33,619 nucleotides of DNA from Synechococcales cyanobacterium bin31.maxbin.ball.101 (GCA_013298165.1 JAAFJU010000041.1:1-33619), one strand, 5' to 3'; shown: positions 16,538-24,992, counted from the stretch's first letter. Program-made: numbers and translations. The notes: generated by a model not told the origin, from the sequence alone.

Positions 16538-16909
16538 GGGACTTAAGGGCTATTTCAGGCAGAGCAGCAGCCGCCTTGGTTGGAGTCAGCTATTACTGAA
16601 TCCAAGGGGGCTGCAAGACAATCCGTACGATTTTGAGCAGGACTCGAAATCATTTTGAACGGTCTTCCCTCCTATGATACTGATTTCTCGCAGGCTACTT
16701 GGGATTAGTTTGCTACAAATCTCTAAAAAGTTAGGATTTTTAGGGATTGAATCTTCCCTTTGACGGAAATAAATCGGGTTGGGAGGACTTCTGGGGTTGA
16801 GGGGCCTCCCGATCGCCCCTCTCGATAAAGCCATGCCCACAAAGGCGTAAAGCGCGTATTAAGATAGGTAACAGATTGCACTTAATTTCTTCTAACCCCC
16901 GATCGCGTT
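16538..16909. other. Divergent intergenic region with a long hairpin
   Basis: 372 bp between two divergent genes. The left part holds the hairpin 16567-16614 (separate entry). The rest shows no gene: the one 84-codon frame on the minus strand has no protein-like pattern. It must hold promoters for both sides, the exporter operon probably close to 16870-16900. Confidence 0.5.
16567..16614 (-). promoter_or_regulatory. Long imperfect hairpin in the 5' region of the RGG-protein gene
   Basis: GCAGCCGCCTTGG (16567-16579) pairs with CCAAGGGGGCTGC (16602-16614), 12 of 13 positions. After a TTGG bulge, AGTCAG pairs with CTGAAT (5 of 6) around the loop CTATTA. Nearly 18 bp of stem lie 30-77 bases before the GTG start. 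There is no U-run, so it is more likely a leader structure than a terminator. Confidence 0.45.
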
Positions 16910-18484
16910 ATGAAACTCCCCTCTCTACCCAAATTTATTCAATCTCGTAAAGGTCCGTTGCTGATTCTGGGAGGGGTGTTGGCGGCTGGGGCGATCGCGG
17001 TTCCAGTGGCAGGGCAGCTTGGCGTTTTGAAGGGCAATAATGCCTCCAACAAGGTCCTTGATGAGTTGACCGTCGCTGCCAAGCGCGAAAAACTGACGAT
17101 GAAAATCAAGTCTAGCGGTAGTATTACCCCCCGTCAGACGGTGAATGTCAGCCCTAAGAGTTCTGGGAAAGTGGTGGAAATGCTGGTGGAGCAAGGCGAT
17201 ACGGTGACGGAAGGGCAGGTGATTGCTCGAATGGATTCGTCGGATTTAGAGCAGGACCGTCAACGCGAGGAAGCCAATGTCCTGGCGGCGGAAGCTCGGC
17301 TCGCGCAATTCCGCAACCCGACTCGACCGGAAGCTGTCAATCAAGCGCGGAATGAGGTCGAACGATCGCAGGGGGATGTCTTCAACGCTGAGAGCGACAT
17401 CACCAGTGCGCAAAGTGAAATTACCCGAACCGAAGGACTCATCGGAGATGCGACTTCTCAACTCACCTTGGCTACTCGGCAATATGAACGGAATAAAATA
17501 CTGCGAGCTGAGGGAGGACTGTCCGAAAATGCCCTAGATGAATTTTTACGCAAAAAACAAGGTGCCGAACAAACCCTGCGCCAAACCACCGCTCAACGCG
17601 ATCAAGCGAAGGAAAAACTCAAACAGGCTTATGCCAAACGTGAGCAAGCTAGGATTCAAGTCGCTAGTCGAGAGGAGGGCTTGAGTCAGCAAAATCAATC
17701 TGGGAGTACTGGGGATATTGCGATCGGCGAAGCGCAACTCGGGTCTGCGATCGCCCAACTGAATGCCGTCAAACAAAGAATTGCGGATACCGAAGTTCGT
17801 GCCCCCTTTGCGGGACTTGTGACGCAGCGGTATGCCTCCGTCGGGGCCTTCGTGACCCCCACGACCCAGGCCTCTTCGACCACAGGCAGTGGGGCGACTT
17901 CGACCTCTTTGGTGGCGATCGCCAGTGATGTCGAAGTCCTCGCCAAAATCCCAGAGGTGGATATTGGTCAGGTCAAGGTGGGATTGACCGGAGACATGGT
18001 TGTCGATGCGTTTCCGGGCGAAACCTTCAAGGCGAAAGTGCGGCTGATTGCTCCAGAAGCGATCGAGGAACGGGATGTTCGATTTTTCCAGGTTCGGCTC
18101 AAACTCATCAGTGGCCAACGCAAACTGAAGTCTGGGATGAATGCCGATATTGAGTTCTCCGGTCCCGAGTCCGAAGCCTTGCTGGTGCCCACGGTGGCGA
18201 TCGTCACGAAAAAAGGCAAGCCCGGTGTGCTGGTTCCCGATGAAAAAGGCAATCCCAAATTCCAACCCGTGACGGCGGGAGCGGCCCAATCGGGTCGATC
18301 GCGTCGCGGTAAGAGCGAAGATGGTGGTGGGAGTTCGGGCGGCGCGGGTAAGAGCGGTGGCAAAACCCAAATTACAGAAGGTCTGAAAGAGGGCGATCGG
18401 GTGTTTATTAAGCTTCCAGATGGCAAAAAGCTGGATGAACTCCTGAAAGACGAAAAAGAAAAAGAAAAAGAGAAGAGCAAATAA
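16910..18484 (+). CDS. HlyD/MacA-type periplasmic adaptor of an ABC exporter
   Basis: 524 residues. A membrane anchor is at about 16-36. The first half of the lipoyl domain is at about 78-112 (NVSPKSSGKVVEMLVEQGD). A long coiled-coil hairpin spans about 115-280 (QARNEVERSQGDVFNAESD, KEKLKQAYAKREQARIQV). The second lipoyl half is DTEVRAPFAGLVTQRYASVG, followed by beta-barrel and membrane-proximal domains. The C-terminus is unusually Gly/Ser/Lys-rich and ends in repeated KEK. It is the first gene of an adaptor-permease-ATPase operon, with the permease 27 bp on. It would link the inner-membrane exporter to an outer-membrane channel, which is not encoded here. Confidence 0.93.
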   Translation: MKLPSLPKFIQSRKGPLLILGGVLAAGAIAVPVAGQLGVLKGNNASNKVLDELTVAAKREKLTMKIKSSGSITPRQTVNVSPKSSGKVVEMLVEQGDTVTEGQVIARMDSSDLEQDRQREEANVLAAEARLAQFRNPTRPEAVNQARNEVERSQGDVFNAESDITSAQSEITRTEGLIGDATSQLTLATRQYERNKILRAEGGLSENALDEFLRKKQGAEQTLRQTTAQRDQAKEKLKQAYAKREQARIQVASREEGLSQQNQSGSTGDIAIGEAQLGSAIAQLNAVKQRIADTEVRAPFAGLVTQRYASVGAFVTPTTQASSTTGSGATSTSLVAIASDVEVLAKIPEVDIGQVKVGLTGDMVVDAFPGETFKAKVRLIAPEAIEERDVRFFQVRLKLISGQRKLKSGMNADIEFSGPESEALLVPTVAIVTKKGKPGVLVPDEKGNPKFQPVTAGAAQSGRSRRGKSEDGGGSSGGAGKSGGKTQITEGLKEGDRVFIKLPDGKKLDELLKDEKEKEKEKSK

Positions 18485-18511
18485 CTCAATCACCCATTAG
18501 GAGAACGCATC

Positions 18512-19729
18512 ATGGATTGGATGGAAAGCACCAACATGGCCGTCAAAACCCTGACGTCCAACAAGCTGCGAACGGGATTGACCATGCTGGGCATGATCAT
18601 TGGTAATGCCTCGGTGATTGCGATGATCGGCATTGGACAAGGGGCGCAAAGACTGGCTTCGGAGCAGTTTGAATCCCTAGGTCCGAATGTTCTGTTTGTG
18701 ACGCCCGGTTCCCAAGGGGCGAGGCAGCGGACGACGTTTTTGCCGCGAAACTTGGTGTGGGATGATGCCAAGGCGATCGCTAACGAAGTGCCCAGCGTCA
18801 GCGGCGTCGCCCCCCAGCGCCAATCCCAAATTGCCATGACCTACGGTGGTAAAAACCGGACGACCTTGGTGATGGGCACGACGCCGTCCTATTTGACGGT
18901 GCGAGACTTCGACGTGGCGAAGGGGCGGTTTATTAATGATGTGGATCTTGAACGGAATACGCGGGTGGCGATTTTGGGTGCGGATGTGGCGACGCAGTTT
19001 TTTGAAGATAAGGATCCGATCGGTGAACGCATCAGAATTCGGAATACCAGCTTTGAAGTGGTGGGCGTGTTGCAGGCGAAGGGTTCATTCCTAGGAAGTA
19101 ACCAGGACGATGTGGTCTACGTGCCCTTGACGACAACGGCGACGCTGCTGACGGGTCGAACGTCCCCGTTTGGTCTAGACCTGACGTTTATTTCGATCTC
19201 GGCGATCGACGAAGCCAATATCCCCGCCGCCGAATTCCAAATCACCAATCTCCTGCGTCGTCGCCACAAGATTACAAATGAAGATGACTTCACAGTTCAG
19301 TCTCAAAAAGACATTCTCCGAATTGTCGGCACGATTACGGGTGGATTGACGGCTCTGCTGGCGGCGATCGCAGCGGTTTCTCTCTTGGTGGGCGGCATTG
19401 GCATCATGAATATTATGTTGGTCTCGGTGTCGGAGCGGACCCAGGAGATTGGGTTGAGAAAGGCGATCGGCGCATCAGAACAAGACATCTTGACCCAATT
19501 CATCATCGAAGCCGTCATGCTTTCCGCCGCAGGAGGCATTCTCGGCACAGGCGTGGGCATTGCCGGAATTTTGCTCGTTGCCGCCTTTTCGCCCTTGCAA
19601 GCGGTGGTATCACCCGTGGCGATCACCTTAGCGGTAACGGTTTCTGGCACGATCGGCCTCGTCTTCGGTGTGGTCCCAGCCCGTCAAGCCGCGAGATTGG
19701 ATCCGATCGTCGCTCTCCGTAGTGCTTAA
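18512..19729 (+). CDS. MacB/FtsX-type ABC transporter permease
   Basis: 405 residues with a ribosome-binding site AGGAG at 18499-18503. The N-terminal helix is preceded by MAVKTLTSNKLRTGLTMLG, the standard MacB_PCD opening. A periplasmic domain spans about residues 55-270 and three C-terminal helices form the FtsX domain (GGLTALLAAIAAVSLLVGGI, ERTQEIGLRKAIGASEQDIL, VVPARQAARLDPIVALR). There is no fused ATPase, which is on a separate gene downstream. It resembles MacB rather than DevC in its N-terminus. Exports lipids, peptides or glycolipid-like substrates in known relatives; the substrate here is unknown. Confidence 0.93.
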   Translation: MDWMESTNMAVKTLTSNKLRTGLTMLGMIIGNASVIAMIGIGQGAQRLASEQFESLGPNVLFVTPGSQGARQRTTFLPRNLVWDDAKAIANEVPSVSGVAPQRQSQIAMTYGGKNRTTLVMGTTPSYLTVRDFDVAKGRFINDVDLERNTRVAILGADVATQFFEDKDPIGERIRIRNTSFEVVGVLQAKGSFLGSNQDDVVYVPLTTTATLLTGRTSPFGLDLTFISISAIDEANIPAAEFQITNLLRRRHKITNEDDFTVQSQKDILRIVGTITGGLTALLAAIAAVSLLVGGIGIMNIMLVSVSERTQEIGLRKAIGASEQDILTQFIIEAVMLSAAGGILGTGVGIAGILLVAAFSPLQAVVSPVAITLAVTVSGTIGLVFGVVPARQAARLDPIVALRSA

Positions 19730-19734
19730 ATCCC

Positions 19735-19855
19735 CGATCCCCCTAAATCCCCCTTAAAAAGGGGGACTTTGAGAGACTGAAAGCTCTAAACACAGCGGGT
19801 TTAAGCCGACTTGCCCAGCTCATGTCCCCCCTTTTTAAGGGGGCTAGGGGGATCG
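19735..19855. repeat. Palindromic MITE-like element, family A, copy 1
   Basis: 121 bp with ~32-bp terminal inverted repeats. The left end reads CGATCCCCCTAAATCCCCC then TTAAAAAGGGGGAC. The right end reads GTCCCCCCTTTTTAAGGGGG then CTAGGGGGATCG. It lies between the permease and the ATPase genes of the exporter operon. The internal CCCCCTT/AAGGGGG hairpins could reduce read-through. Copies 2 and 3 are at 26636-26762 and 29935-30056. Confidence 0.85.
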
Positions 19856-19894
19856 CTTCCCTCAGCAACTTGCCCATCACTCCCCATCACCGCC

Positions 19895-20608
19895 ATGTCA
19901 ACGATCGTCAAACTCGAATCCATCACCAAGGTCTACGGCATCGGCGACATCATCGTCAACGCCCTCGCCGGAATCGAACTGTCCGTTGACGCAGGCGAAT
20001 ATTGCGCCATCATGGGCACGTCAGGGTCCGGCAAGTCCACCATGATGAACATCATCGGCTGCCTCGATCGCCCCACCCAAGGCCGCTACTACCTCGACGG
20101 CATCGAAGTAGACACCCTCCCCGACAACGACCTCGCCCGCATCCGCAACCAAAAGCTCGGCTTTGTCTTCCAGCAGTTTCACCTGCTCTCCCAACTCACC
20201 GCCCTGGAAAACGTCATGCTGCCCATGATCTACGCCGGAGTCCCGCCCCAGGAACGGCGCGATCGTGCCCGCGAAGCCCTCATCCGCGTTGGCCTAGAAC
20301 AGCGCCTCGAAAACAAGCCCACGCAACTCTCCGGGGGACAGCAGCAGCGGGTCGCCATTGCTCGGGCGATCGTCAACCGTCCCGTTCTCCTCTTAGCCGA
20401 CGAACCGACGGGCGCACTGGACTCTACGACCACTGACGAAATTCTCGATATCTTCGGCGAACTCAATGCCAGTGGGATGACCGTGGTGATGGTGACGCAT
20501 GAAGCTGAAGTAGCTAGACGGACCCGACGGGTGATTTGGTTTAAAGATGGGCGCGTTTTGGAAGCGAATATGGCCCCTCAAGATGTGGGACTAGTCGCTG
20601 CGGGTTAA
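19895..20608 (+). CDS. ABC transporter ATPase of the MacB/LolD type
   Basis: 237 residues from the ATG at 19895 (MSTIVKLESITKVYGIG); a longer frame upstream reads into the repeat element and is not coding. Walker A GTSGSGKS at about 41-48, Q-loop FVFQQFHLL, signature LSGGQQQR near 145, Walker B LLLADEPTGALD near 165, H-loop VMVTHE. These define the MacB/LolD/FtsE-like subfamily, whose members power substrate extrusion rather than import. It completes the exporter; the 165-bp gap from the permease is filled by a repeat, so its expression may depend on read-through. Confidence 0.95.
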   Translation: MSTIVKLESITKVYGIGDIIVNALAGIELSVDAGEYCAIMGTSGSGKSTMMNIIGCLDRPTQGRYYLDGIEVDTLPDNDLARIRNQKLGFVFQQFHLLSQLTALENVMLPMIYAGVPPQERRDRAREALIRVGLEQRLENKPTQLSGGQQQRVAIARAIVNRPVLLLADEPTGALDSTTTDEILDIFGELNASGMTVVMVTHEAEVARRTRRVIWFKDGRVLEANMAPQDVGLVAAG

Positions 20609-21056
20609 GACCCAAAATGCCTAAAACATATTTTTTTACAACCTTGAAAATACGGACGAGGGGCCGGACCCCTCAGCAATTGGAAGAAAAAAGCCGTATG
20701 TCCGACTATGCGAATTTTCTCCAATATATGAATAATATTTTTGTCCTGTGAGATGCGCTGATCGGATTGACACATTCCTGTGACTTCAAAGCGTGACTAG
20801 GCCATGATCCCCGAGATGTTAAGTCAGGGAATCATGACTTAAATTTTTCGGTCGCTAGAAGTTTTTAGCCTTTTGTCGATCGTGAAATTCACTGGTATTG
20901 CACCTTTTCGCCTTTTCGGAAAGGGATCGGTGAAACCACGGTTTTCCTAAGGTTTTGAGATCAAGACTTTACTTAGGATAGATGGCCCGTTCTTTATGCC
21001 ATCTTTATAATTTGAGAGTTGAAATTGTAGTGCATCTTACATTTTGAGTTTTACAT
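20609..21056. other. Structured intergenic region upstream of the RlpA-like gene
   Basis: 448 bp with no convincing gene but several hairpins. GAGGGG-CCGGA-CCCCTC at 20658-20674 lies inside an outer pair ATACGG (20650-20655) / CCGTAT (20694-20699). Then two overlapping stems occur at 20803-20842 (separate entry). The first pair probably ends the exporter mRNA. The rest should include the promoter and leader of the RlpA-like gene. Confidence 0.45.
20803..20842 (+). promoter_or_regulatory. Two overlapping, mutually exclusive stem-loops
   Basis: Stem 1: CATGATCCCC (20803-20812) with GGGAATCATG (20827-20836), 9 of 10 pairs. Stem 2: TTAAGTCA (20819-20826) with TGACTTAA (20835-20842), 8 of 8, followed by ATTTTT. 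They share bases 20835-20836 and cross each other, so they must compete or form a pseudoknot. Stem 2 with its U-run resembles a weak terminator. They lie ~215 bp before the RlpA-like gene. Confidence 0.35.
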
Positions 21057-22277
21057 ATGCCTAACCATAAATCGGTTGCAGTAATTTCGACGGCGGTAGC
21101 TGTACTGGCGATCGCTGCAAGACTGTCTTCGGTTGCTCAGCCATTCCCTGTATTGTCCTGGCTAAGTTCTTCAGCGATCGCGGTAGCTCCTCCGGAGGCG
21201 CTGAAACCATTAGAAAATCCTTTTTCTGTTTCTTCTGAGTCAGCCCCTTTGGCGGGAATGCTGGAGCAGGTTTTGTTTGTCGGGGCTAAGAATGATGCGT
21301 TGCCCCAAGCCACTCAACTCTCTTTTGGCTCTCTATCCCAATCCGAAGGTGTTTCTGCCGAGCCTTCCCTTGCTGTGGACGGACTGTTGAACCAAGCTGT
21401 TGGTAATTGGTTTGGTCCCATACAGCGGGCCTCTGAAAATTGGAATGCGGTCTTGCCAACGGTCATGGTGGTTGAGGAGAGCGATCGTTCCAGTAATGCC
21501 GCTCTGCCGCCTTCGATCGCCGAGCTTCGCAAAGAGTTTTGGCAATGTGCGCCTCGTCAGGGTGCGGAATCTCGCATTAAGGCGGTGAATGGTCTGTTCC
21601 AAGTTTGGGTCAGGGGTTGCCAAATTGCTGAATTCCCGACCCGTGAAGCTGCCAATACACTCTCTAAGCGGTTAACTGAGGTGTTGGCAGGCAACAATCT
21701 CGATTTCTCGAAGCTTCGTCCCGTCTACCAAGGTCAAGACCCTGCCGCAAAGCTGGGCAATGAGCTTCTGTTTGTGGTGACACCAGAGTTGGCACAGCAG
21801 TTGGGTCGCAATGCTGATTTGATTGCGGTGGAATGGACTAACCATCTCAGAGTTGCCCTCGGTCAGCCCGAGCTTGAACTGGCTAAGGCTCAAACCGAAA
21901 TGTATGGCCTGGAGGAAACCGGGCAAGTGTTGACGGGTGGTGCTTCCTGGTATGGTCCTTACTTCCATGGTCGAATCACGGCTACTGGAGAAGTTTACAA
22001 TCAGTACGATCTGACGGTTGCCTCTCGCACCTTGCCCTTTGATACCTACCTGAAGGTGACGAATCAGAAAAATGGTAAGAGCGTGGTGGTTCGAGTCAAC
22101 GATCGCGGTCCCTATGTGGATGAGAATTTCCGCATCTTAGATTTATCCTATCGTGCAGCAACTGAAATTGGTGGCGACCAGGTGGGTGTGGTGCCGATCG
22201 ATGTGGTGATTCTTAAGCCTGCTCCCGGTTCTGGACTTCGAGTCAACCAGAGAATCATCATGCACCCTGAATCTTAG
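21057..22277 (+). CDS. RlpA-like septal-ring family protein (double-psi beta-barrel)
   Basis: 406 residues. The N-terminus (VAVISTAVAVLAIAARLSSV) is a signal peptide or anchor. A ~270-residue middle part is mostly uncharacterised; it includes FWQCAPRQGAESRIKAVNGL, probably a small beta domain with paired Cys. The C-terminal RlpA domain is at about 295-395: GGASWYGPYFHGRITATGEV, LTVASRTLPFDTYLKVTN, VVRVNDRGPYVDENFRILDL. RlpA proteins act on or bind denuded peptidoglycan at septa. In a filamentous cyanobacterium this may concern cell separation or septal junctions (inference). The ATG at 21057 fits the signal peptide. Confidence 0.9.
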   Translation: MPNHKSVAVISTAVAVLAIAARLSSVAQPFPVLSWLSSSAIAVAPPEALKPLENPFSVSSESAPLAGMLEQVLFVGAKNDALPQATQLSFGSLSQSEGVSAEPSLAVDGLLNQAVGNWFGPIQRASENWNAVLPTVMVVEESDRSSNAALPPSIAELRKEFWQCAPRQGAESRIKAVNGLFQVWVRGCQIAEFPTREAANTLSKRLTEVLAGNNLDFSKLRPVYQGQDPAAKLGNELLFVVTPELAQQLGRNADLIAVEWTNHLRVALGQPELELAKAQTEMYGLEETGQVLTGGASWYGPYFHGRITATGEVYNQYDLTVASRTLPFDTYLKVTNQKNGKSVVVRVNDRGPYVDENFRILDLSYRAATEIGGDQVGVVPIDVVILKPAPGSGLRVNQRIIMHPES

Positions 22278-22468
22278 GAGACGAATCTGGAGATTCAGTG
22301 GAGAGGCTTAAGAAAAATCTTGAAGTCTGGGTCCCAGATGAAGTCTTAATCTGGTAGGATTGTAACAACAGGTTAAGTTGAACTGGGTATGACTTCGCCA
22401 TAAATGAAGGTCCTGTTCATTTTGACTTTACCTCAACTATCCTTACAGATTTTAGAGAGAACATTGGC

Positions 22469-23071
22469 ATGGCATTCGAACAAGCGCCCTTACCTTTTGC
22501 ATCTAATGCCTTAGAGTCCTATGGGATGAAGGCTGAAACCTTTGAATATCACTACGGCAAGCATCACAAGGCTTATGTTGACAACCTCAACAAGCTCGTG
22601 GAAGGCAAAAGTGAATTTGCTGGAAAATCTTTGGAAGACGTGATTCGGATGACGGCGGGTAAAGCGGACCAAGCAGGCATTTTTAACAATGCGGCTCAGG
22701 TTTGGAACCATTCATTTTTCTGGTCCAGTTTGAAAGCGGGTGGCGGTGGCGCACCTACGGGCGACCTTCTGGCGAAAATTGAAGCGGCTTTCGGTAGCTA
22801 CGACAACTTCAAGACTGAATTTGCTGCTGCTGCTGCAACTCAGTTCGGAAGCGGTTGGGCTTGGTTGGTGGAAGAAGCAGGTGCTTTGAAAATCACGAAG
22901 ACCGCGAATGCTGATAATCCTTTGACCCATGGCCAGAAGCCGTTGCTGACCTTGGATGTCTGGGAACATGCTTACTACATCGATTTCCGCAATGCTCGCC
23001 CTGGCTACATTGCGAACTACTTGGATAAGCTTGTGAACTGGGATTTTGTGGCTGCTAATCTGGCTGCGTAA
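22469..23071 (+). CDS. sodB: Iron superoxide dismutase
   Basis: 200 residues, full length. Metal ligands are visible: His28 (EYHYGKHHKAY), His81 (QVWNHSFFW), Asp163 and His167 (LDVWEHAYYIDF). Gln77 in NNAAQVWNH and FGSGWAWLV are marks of the iron form. It converts superoxide to peroxide and oxygen in the cytoplasm, with no signal peptide. It is monocistronic with its own terminator at 23101-23135. Confidence 0.96.
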   Translation: MAFEQAPLPFASNALESYGMKAETFEYHYGKHHKAYVDNLNKLVEGKSEFAGKSLEDVIRMTAGKADQAGIFNNAAQVWNHSFFWSSLKAGGGGAPTGDLLAKIEAAFGSYDNFKTEFAAAAATQFGSGWAWLVEEAGALKITKTANADNPLTHGQKPLLTLDVWEHAYYIDFRNARPGYIANYLDKLVNWDFVAANLAA

Positions 23072-23100
23072 TGCTCAATTGTTATAAGTTCTAGACCAAA

Positions 23101-23135
23101 AGAAGGACTGGGAGTGATTCCCGGTCCTTCTTTTT
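23101..23135 (+). terminator. Rho-independent terminator of sodB
   Basis: AGAAGGACTGGGA (23101-23113), loop GTGAT, TCCCGGTCCTTCT (23119-23131) with one G:U pair, then a T-run to 23135. The left arm is preceded by AAAA, so it can also serve the convergent regulator gene. Confidence 0.92.
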
Positions 23136-23192
23136 GACATTCAGTATTCTTTTTTACATTCAGTATTTAAGTCAGGGTTTTAAGACAGGGGT

Positions 23193-23834
23193 TTAGGGCA
23201 GGATGATGTGGCGGCTGTTGTCGAAATCCATCAACCCCCGATCGCGCAGTTGACCCAACAGGCGAGTGATGGTGACGCGAGTGGTGCCGATCGCATTCGC
23301 CAGATGTTGGTGAGTCAGGCGGATGTTGAGACGATGATGGCCGTCCACGGGGGAGCTGATTTCGCGTTTGAGCAAGTTGAGAAACTCGATCAGGCGATCT
23401 TCGACGCGACGATAGCTCGCGATCGCCAGCAGGCATTCACTCTGCTGAAGACGACGGGTCATTTGGCTGAAGAGGCATTCCATCAACTTGGGAGATTTTA
23501 AAACCTCTTGCCAGTTGAGGCGCATTAGATCCACATCTGACAAGGCCACCGCACTGTAGGGTTGAATCAAGCTGATAGGCTCACCAAAGGGCATCAAGGG
23601 AGAAATCAGTCCCAAAATGGATTCATCGCCATTGGGATAGAGGGTGCTGAGTTGAACAACGCCCCGATAAACCAACCAAATATCTTGCTCGTAGAGCGGA
23701 ATAGTCTGGCCTTTACGGAAGCTTTGGAGGCTTCGGCCTTGATATTGGGCTTCGAGAATTTGCTGAAGGTCAGTGAGAGATTGATCGCGAGATCCGTGAC
23801 CGGGGGAAAGCTGGAGAAGCTGAGACGACTGCAT
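23193..23834 (-). CDS. Crp/Fnr family transcriptional regulator (NtcA-related paralogue)
   Basis: 213 residues. The N-terminal cyclic-nucleotide-type beta roll (about 25-120) includes IWLVYRGVVQLSTLYPNGDE and PFGEPISLIQPYSA. A dimer helix is followed by the winged helix (about 160-213) with RLTHQHLANAIGTTRVTITR then LLGQLRDRGLM. The recognition helix is nearly that of NtcA (TRVTVTRLLG), so the binding site may also resemble GTA-N8-TAC. The rest differs enough that it is not NtcA itself; its ligand is unknown. GAGG precedes the ATG. It is divergent from the J-domain gene. Confidence 0.88.
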   Translation of the reverse strand: MQSSQLLQLSPGHGSRDQSLTDLQQILEAQYQGRSLQSFRKGQTIPLYEQDIWLVYRGVVQLSTLYPNGDESILGLISPLMPFGEPISLIQPYSAVALSDVDLMRLNWQEVLKSPKLMECLFSQMTRRLQQSECLLAIASYRRVEDRLIEFLNLLKREISSPVDGHHRLNIRLTHQHLANAIGTTRVTITRLLGQLRDRGLMDFDNSRHIILP

Positions 23835-24042
23835 AGAACGAACCTCAAGAGGGAATATTCAAGCTCTGGTGCTAAATCTAGAGCCTAAATCTCAAGGTGA
23901 GGTAATTGTCTCATTGAGTTTTGGTTAAATTTTGGGTTTATTTTGCAGGGGCAGAGAAGCTGCAAGATGGCTTGTGAGATGGGTTGCTAATCTGGGGGCA
24001 ACTCCCAATAATGATAGAGACCAGAGTTTTTGTGAGGATCGT

Positions 24043-24582
24043 ATGGGCGGACGGGAAGATTTTGAAGAGACCGCAGCCCAGGGTTCGCAATGTGACATAT
24101 TGGGGCGAAATCTGTCGGAACTGACGCATTATGCGTTGCTCGGGGTTTCGGTTTCAGCCTCGGGGAGCGAGATTAGGCGGGCTTATCGAGAGTTGAGCTT
24201 GCTTTACCATCCGGATACGACTCACCTGCCCCCTCCGATCGCGACGCGCCGTTTTCAAATCCTGAATGAAGCATACGCGACCCTCAGCAATCCAGAACGT
24301 CGTCTACATTACGATCGGACGATTGGCTATTCGTCGGTGTCGGTGGTGCGATCGATTCCGTCTTTACATCGCGAGTTTAGTCAAGGCTTCCAGACGCAAA
24401 ACCCGATGCAGAGATACCCACAAAGACAGCCGCACACCAAATTCGATCCGAAGTTTGGGGCCTATCTGGATCCGGAAGATCGGCCATTATCGTCTGGTGA
24501 GCAGTTTGCGTTGTTTTTGATGGGGATTACGTTTGTGGGTTGCATTGGATTAGCGATATTCTTAGGTCGGGTGCAATCTTGA
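24043..24582 (+). CDS. J-domain protein with C-terminal membrane helix
   Basis: 179 residues from the ATG at 24043, chosen because GAGGA lies five bases before it. A longer TTG-initiated frame is less likely. The J-domain (about 27-90) shows HYALLGVSVSASGSEIRRAY, the HPD motif at 56-58 (YHPDTTHL) and ILNEAYATLSNPERRLHYDR. There is no Gly/Phe or zinc region. A single membrane helix lies at about 155-175. It would recruit a DnaK to the membrane. It is followed by a DUF3143 gene 74 bp on, a pairing I associate with cyanobacteria. Confidence 0.9.
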   Translation: MGGREDFEETAAQGSQCDILGRNLSELTHYALLGVSVSASGSEIRRAYRELSLLYHPDTTHLPPPIATRRFQILNEAYATLSNPERRLHYDRTIGYSSVSVVRSIPSLHREFSQGFQTQNPMQRYPQRQPHTKFDPKFGAYLDPEDRPLSSGEQFALFLMGITFVGCIGLAIFLGRVQS

Positions 24583-24623
24583 TCGGGCAAGGGTTTACCT
24601 GAGCGTTTAGAGTTTTCAAACCA

Positions 24624-24651
24624 TTCAGAGTCATTACTTCAGAGTCATTAC
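24624..24651 (+). repeat. 14-bp direct repeat just before the DUF3143 gene
   Basis: TTCAGAGTCATTAC occurs twice head to tail (24624-24637, 24638-24651), ending five bases before the ATG. Copy-number change here would move the leader relative to the start codon. Confidence 0.85.
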
Positions 24652-24656
24652 TATTC

Positions 24657-24926
24657 ATGTTTCAACTTCCTCCTCCAACGACCGCTTTGTATAACCATCC
24701 CTTGCCCCATTTGGAGGCTTGGTTGATCTCTTTGGGATGTCGTCAAGACGATCGGCAGCTCAATCGCTGGACGGTGATGCGATCGGCTTGGCAGGCGGAG
24801 TTGCTGTTGGATACGGACCAGGTGATTGTGCGCTATGTCGGGAGTGGGGTGGAGAATGTGGTGCGATCGTTTAAGTATTCGTTGAGTCGTCAGGATGTGG
24901 AAGCGGCGATTTTTGCGGGACCGTGA
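24657..24926 (+). CDS. DUF3143 family protein
   Basis: 89 residues: LPPPTTALYNHPLPHLEAWL, LGCRQDDRQLNRWTVMRSAW, AELLLDTDQVIVRYVG and RSFKYSLSRQDVEAAIFAGP match the conserved pattern of DUF3143, a small family from cyanobacteria and plastid-bearing organisms as I recall it. Function unknown. It sits between the J-domain gene and cbiT in the same direction, so co-expression is likely. The whole domain is present. Confidence 0.88.
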   Translation: MFQLPPPTTALYNHPLPHLEAWLISLGCRQDDRQLNRWTVMRSAWQAELLLDTDQVIVRYVGSGVENVVRSFKYSLSRQDVEAAIFAGP

Positions 24927-24992
24927 GGGAATTGAGAATTGAGAATTTTGAGTTGATGCTTTTTTAAATCTTGTCCTTTTGAGTTGCCCGTC

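Noticed and set aside
17546-18493. Minus-strand frame over the adaptor gene
   Set aside because: Shadow of the adaptor coding strand; the Phe-rich start is the complement of the Lys/Glu-rich tail.
16910-20608. Assignment of the exporter as DevBCA, the heterocyst glycolipid exporter
   Set aside because: The gene order matches, but the permease N-terminus (KTLTSNKLRTGLTMLG) is of the MacB type, not DevC.
23193-23834. Identification of the Crp/Fnr gene as ntcA
   Set aside because: The recognition helix is similar, but the N-terminal domain and C-terminus differ clearly from the highly conserved NtcA sequence.
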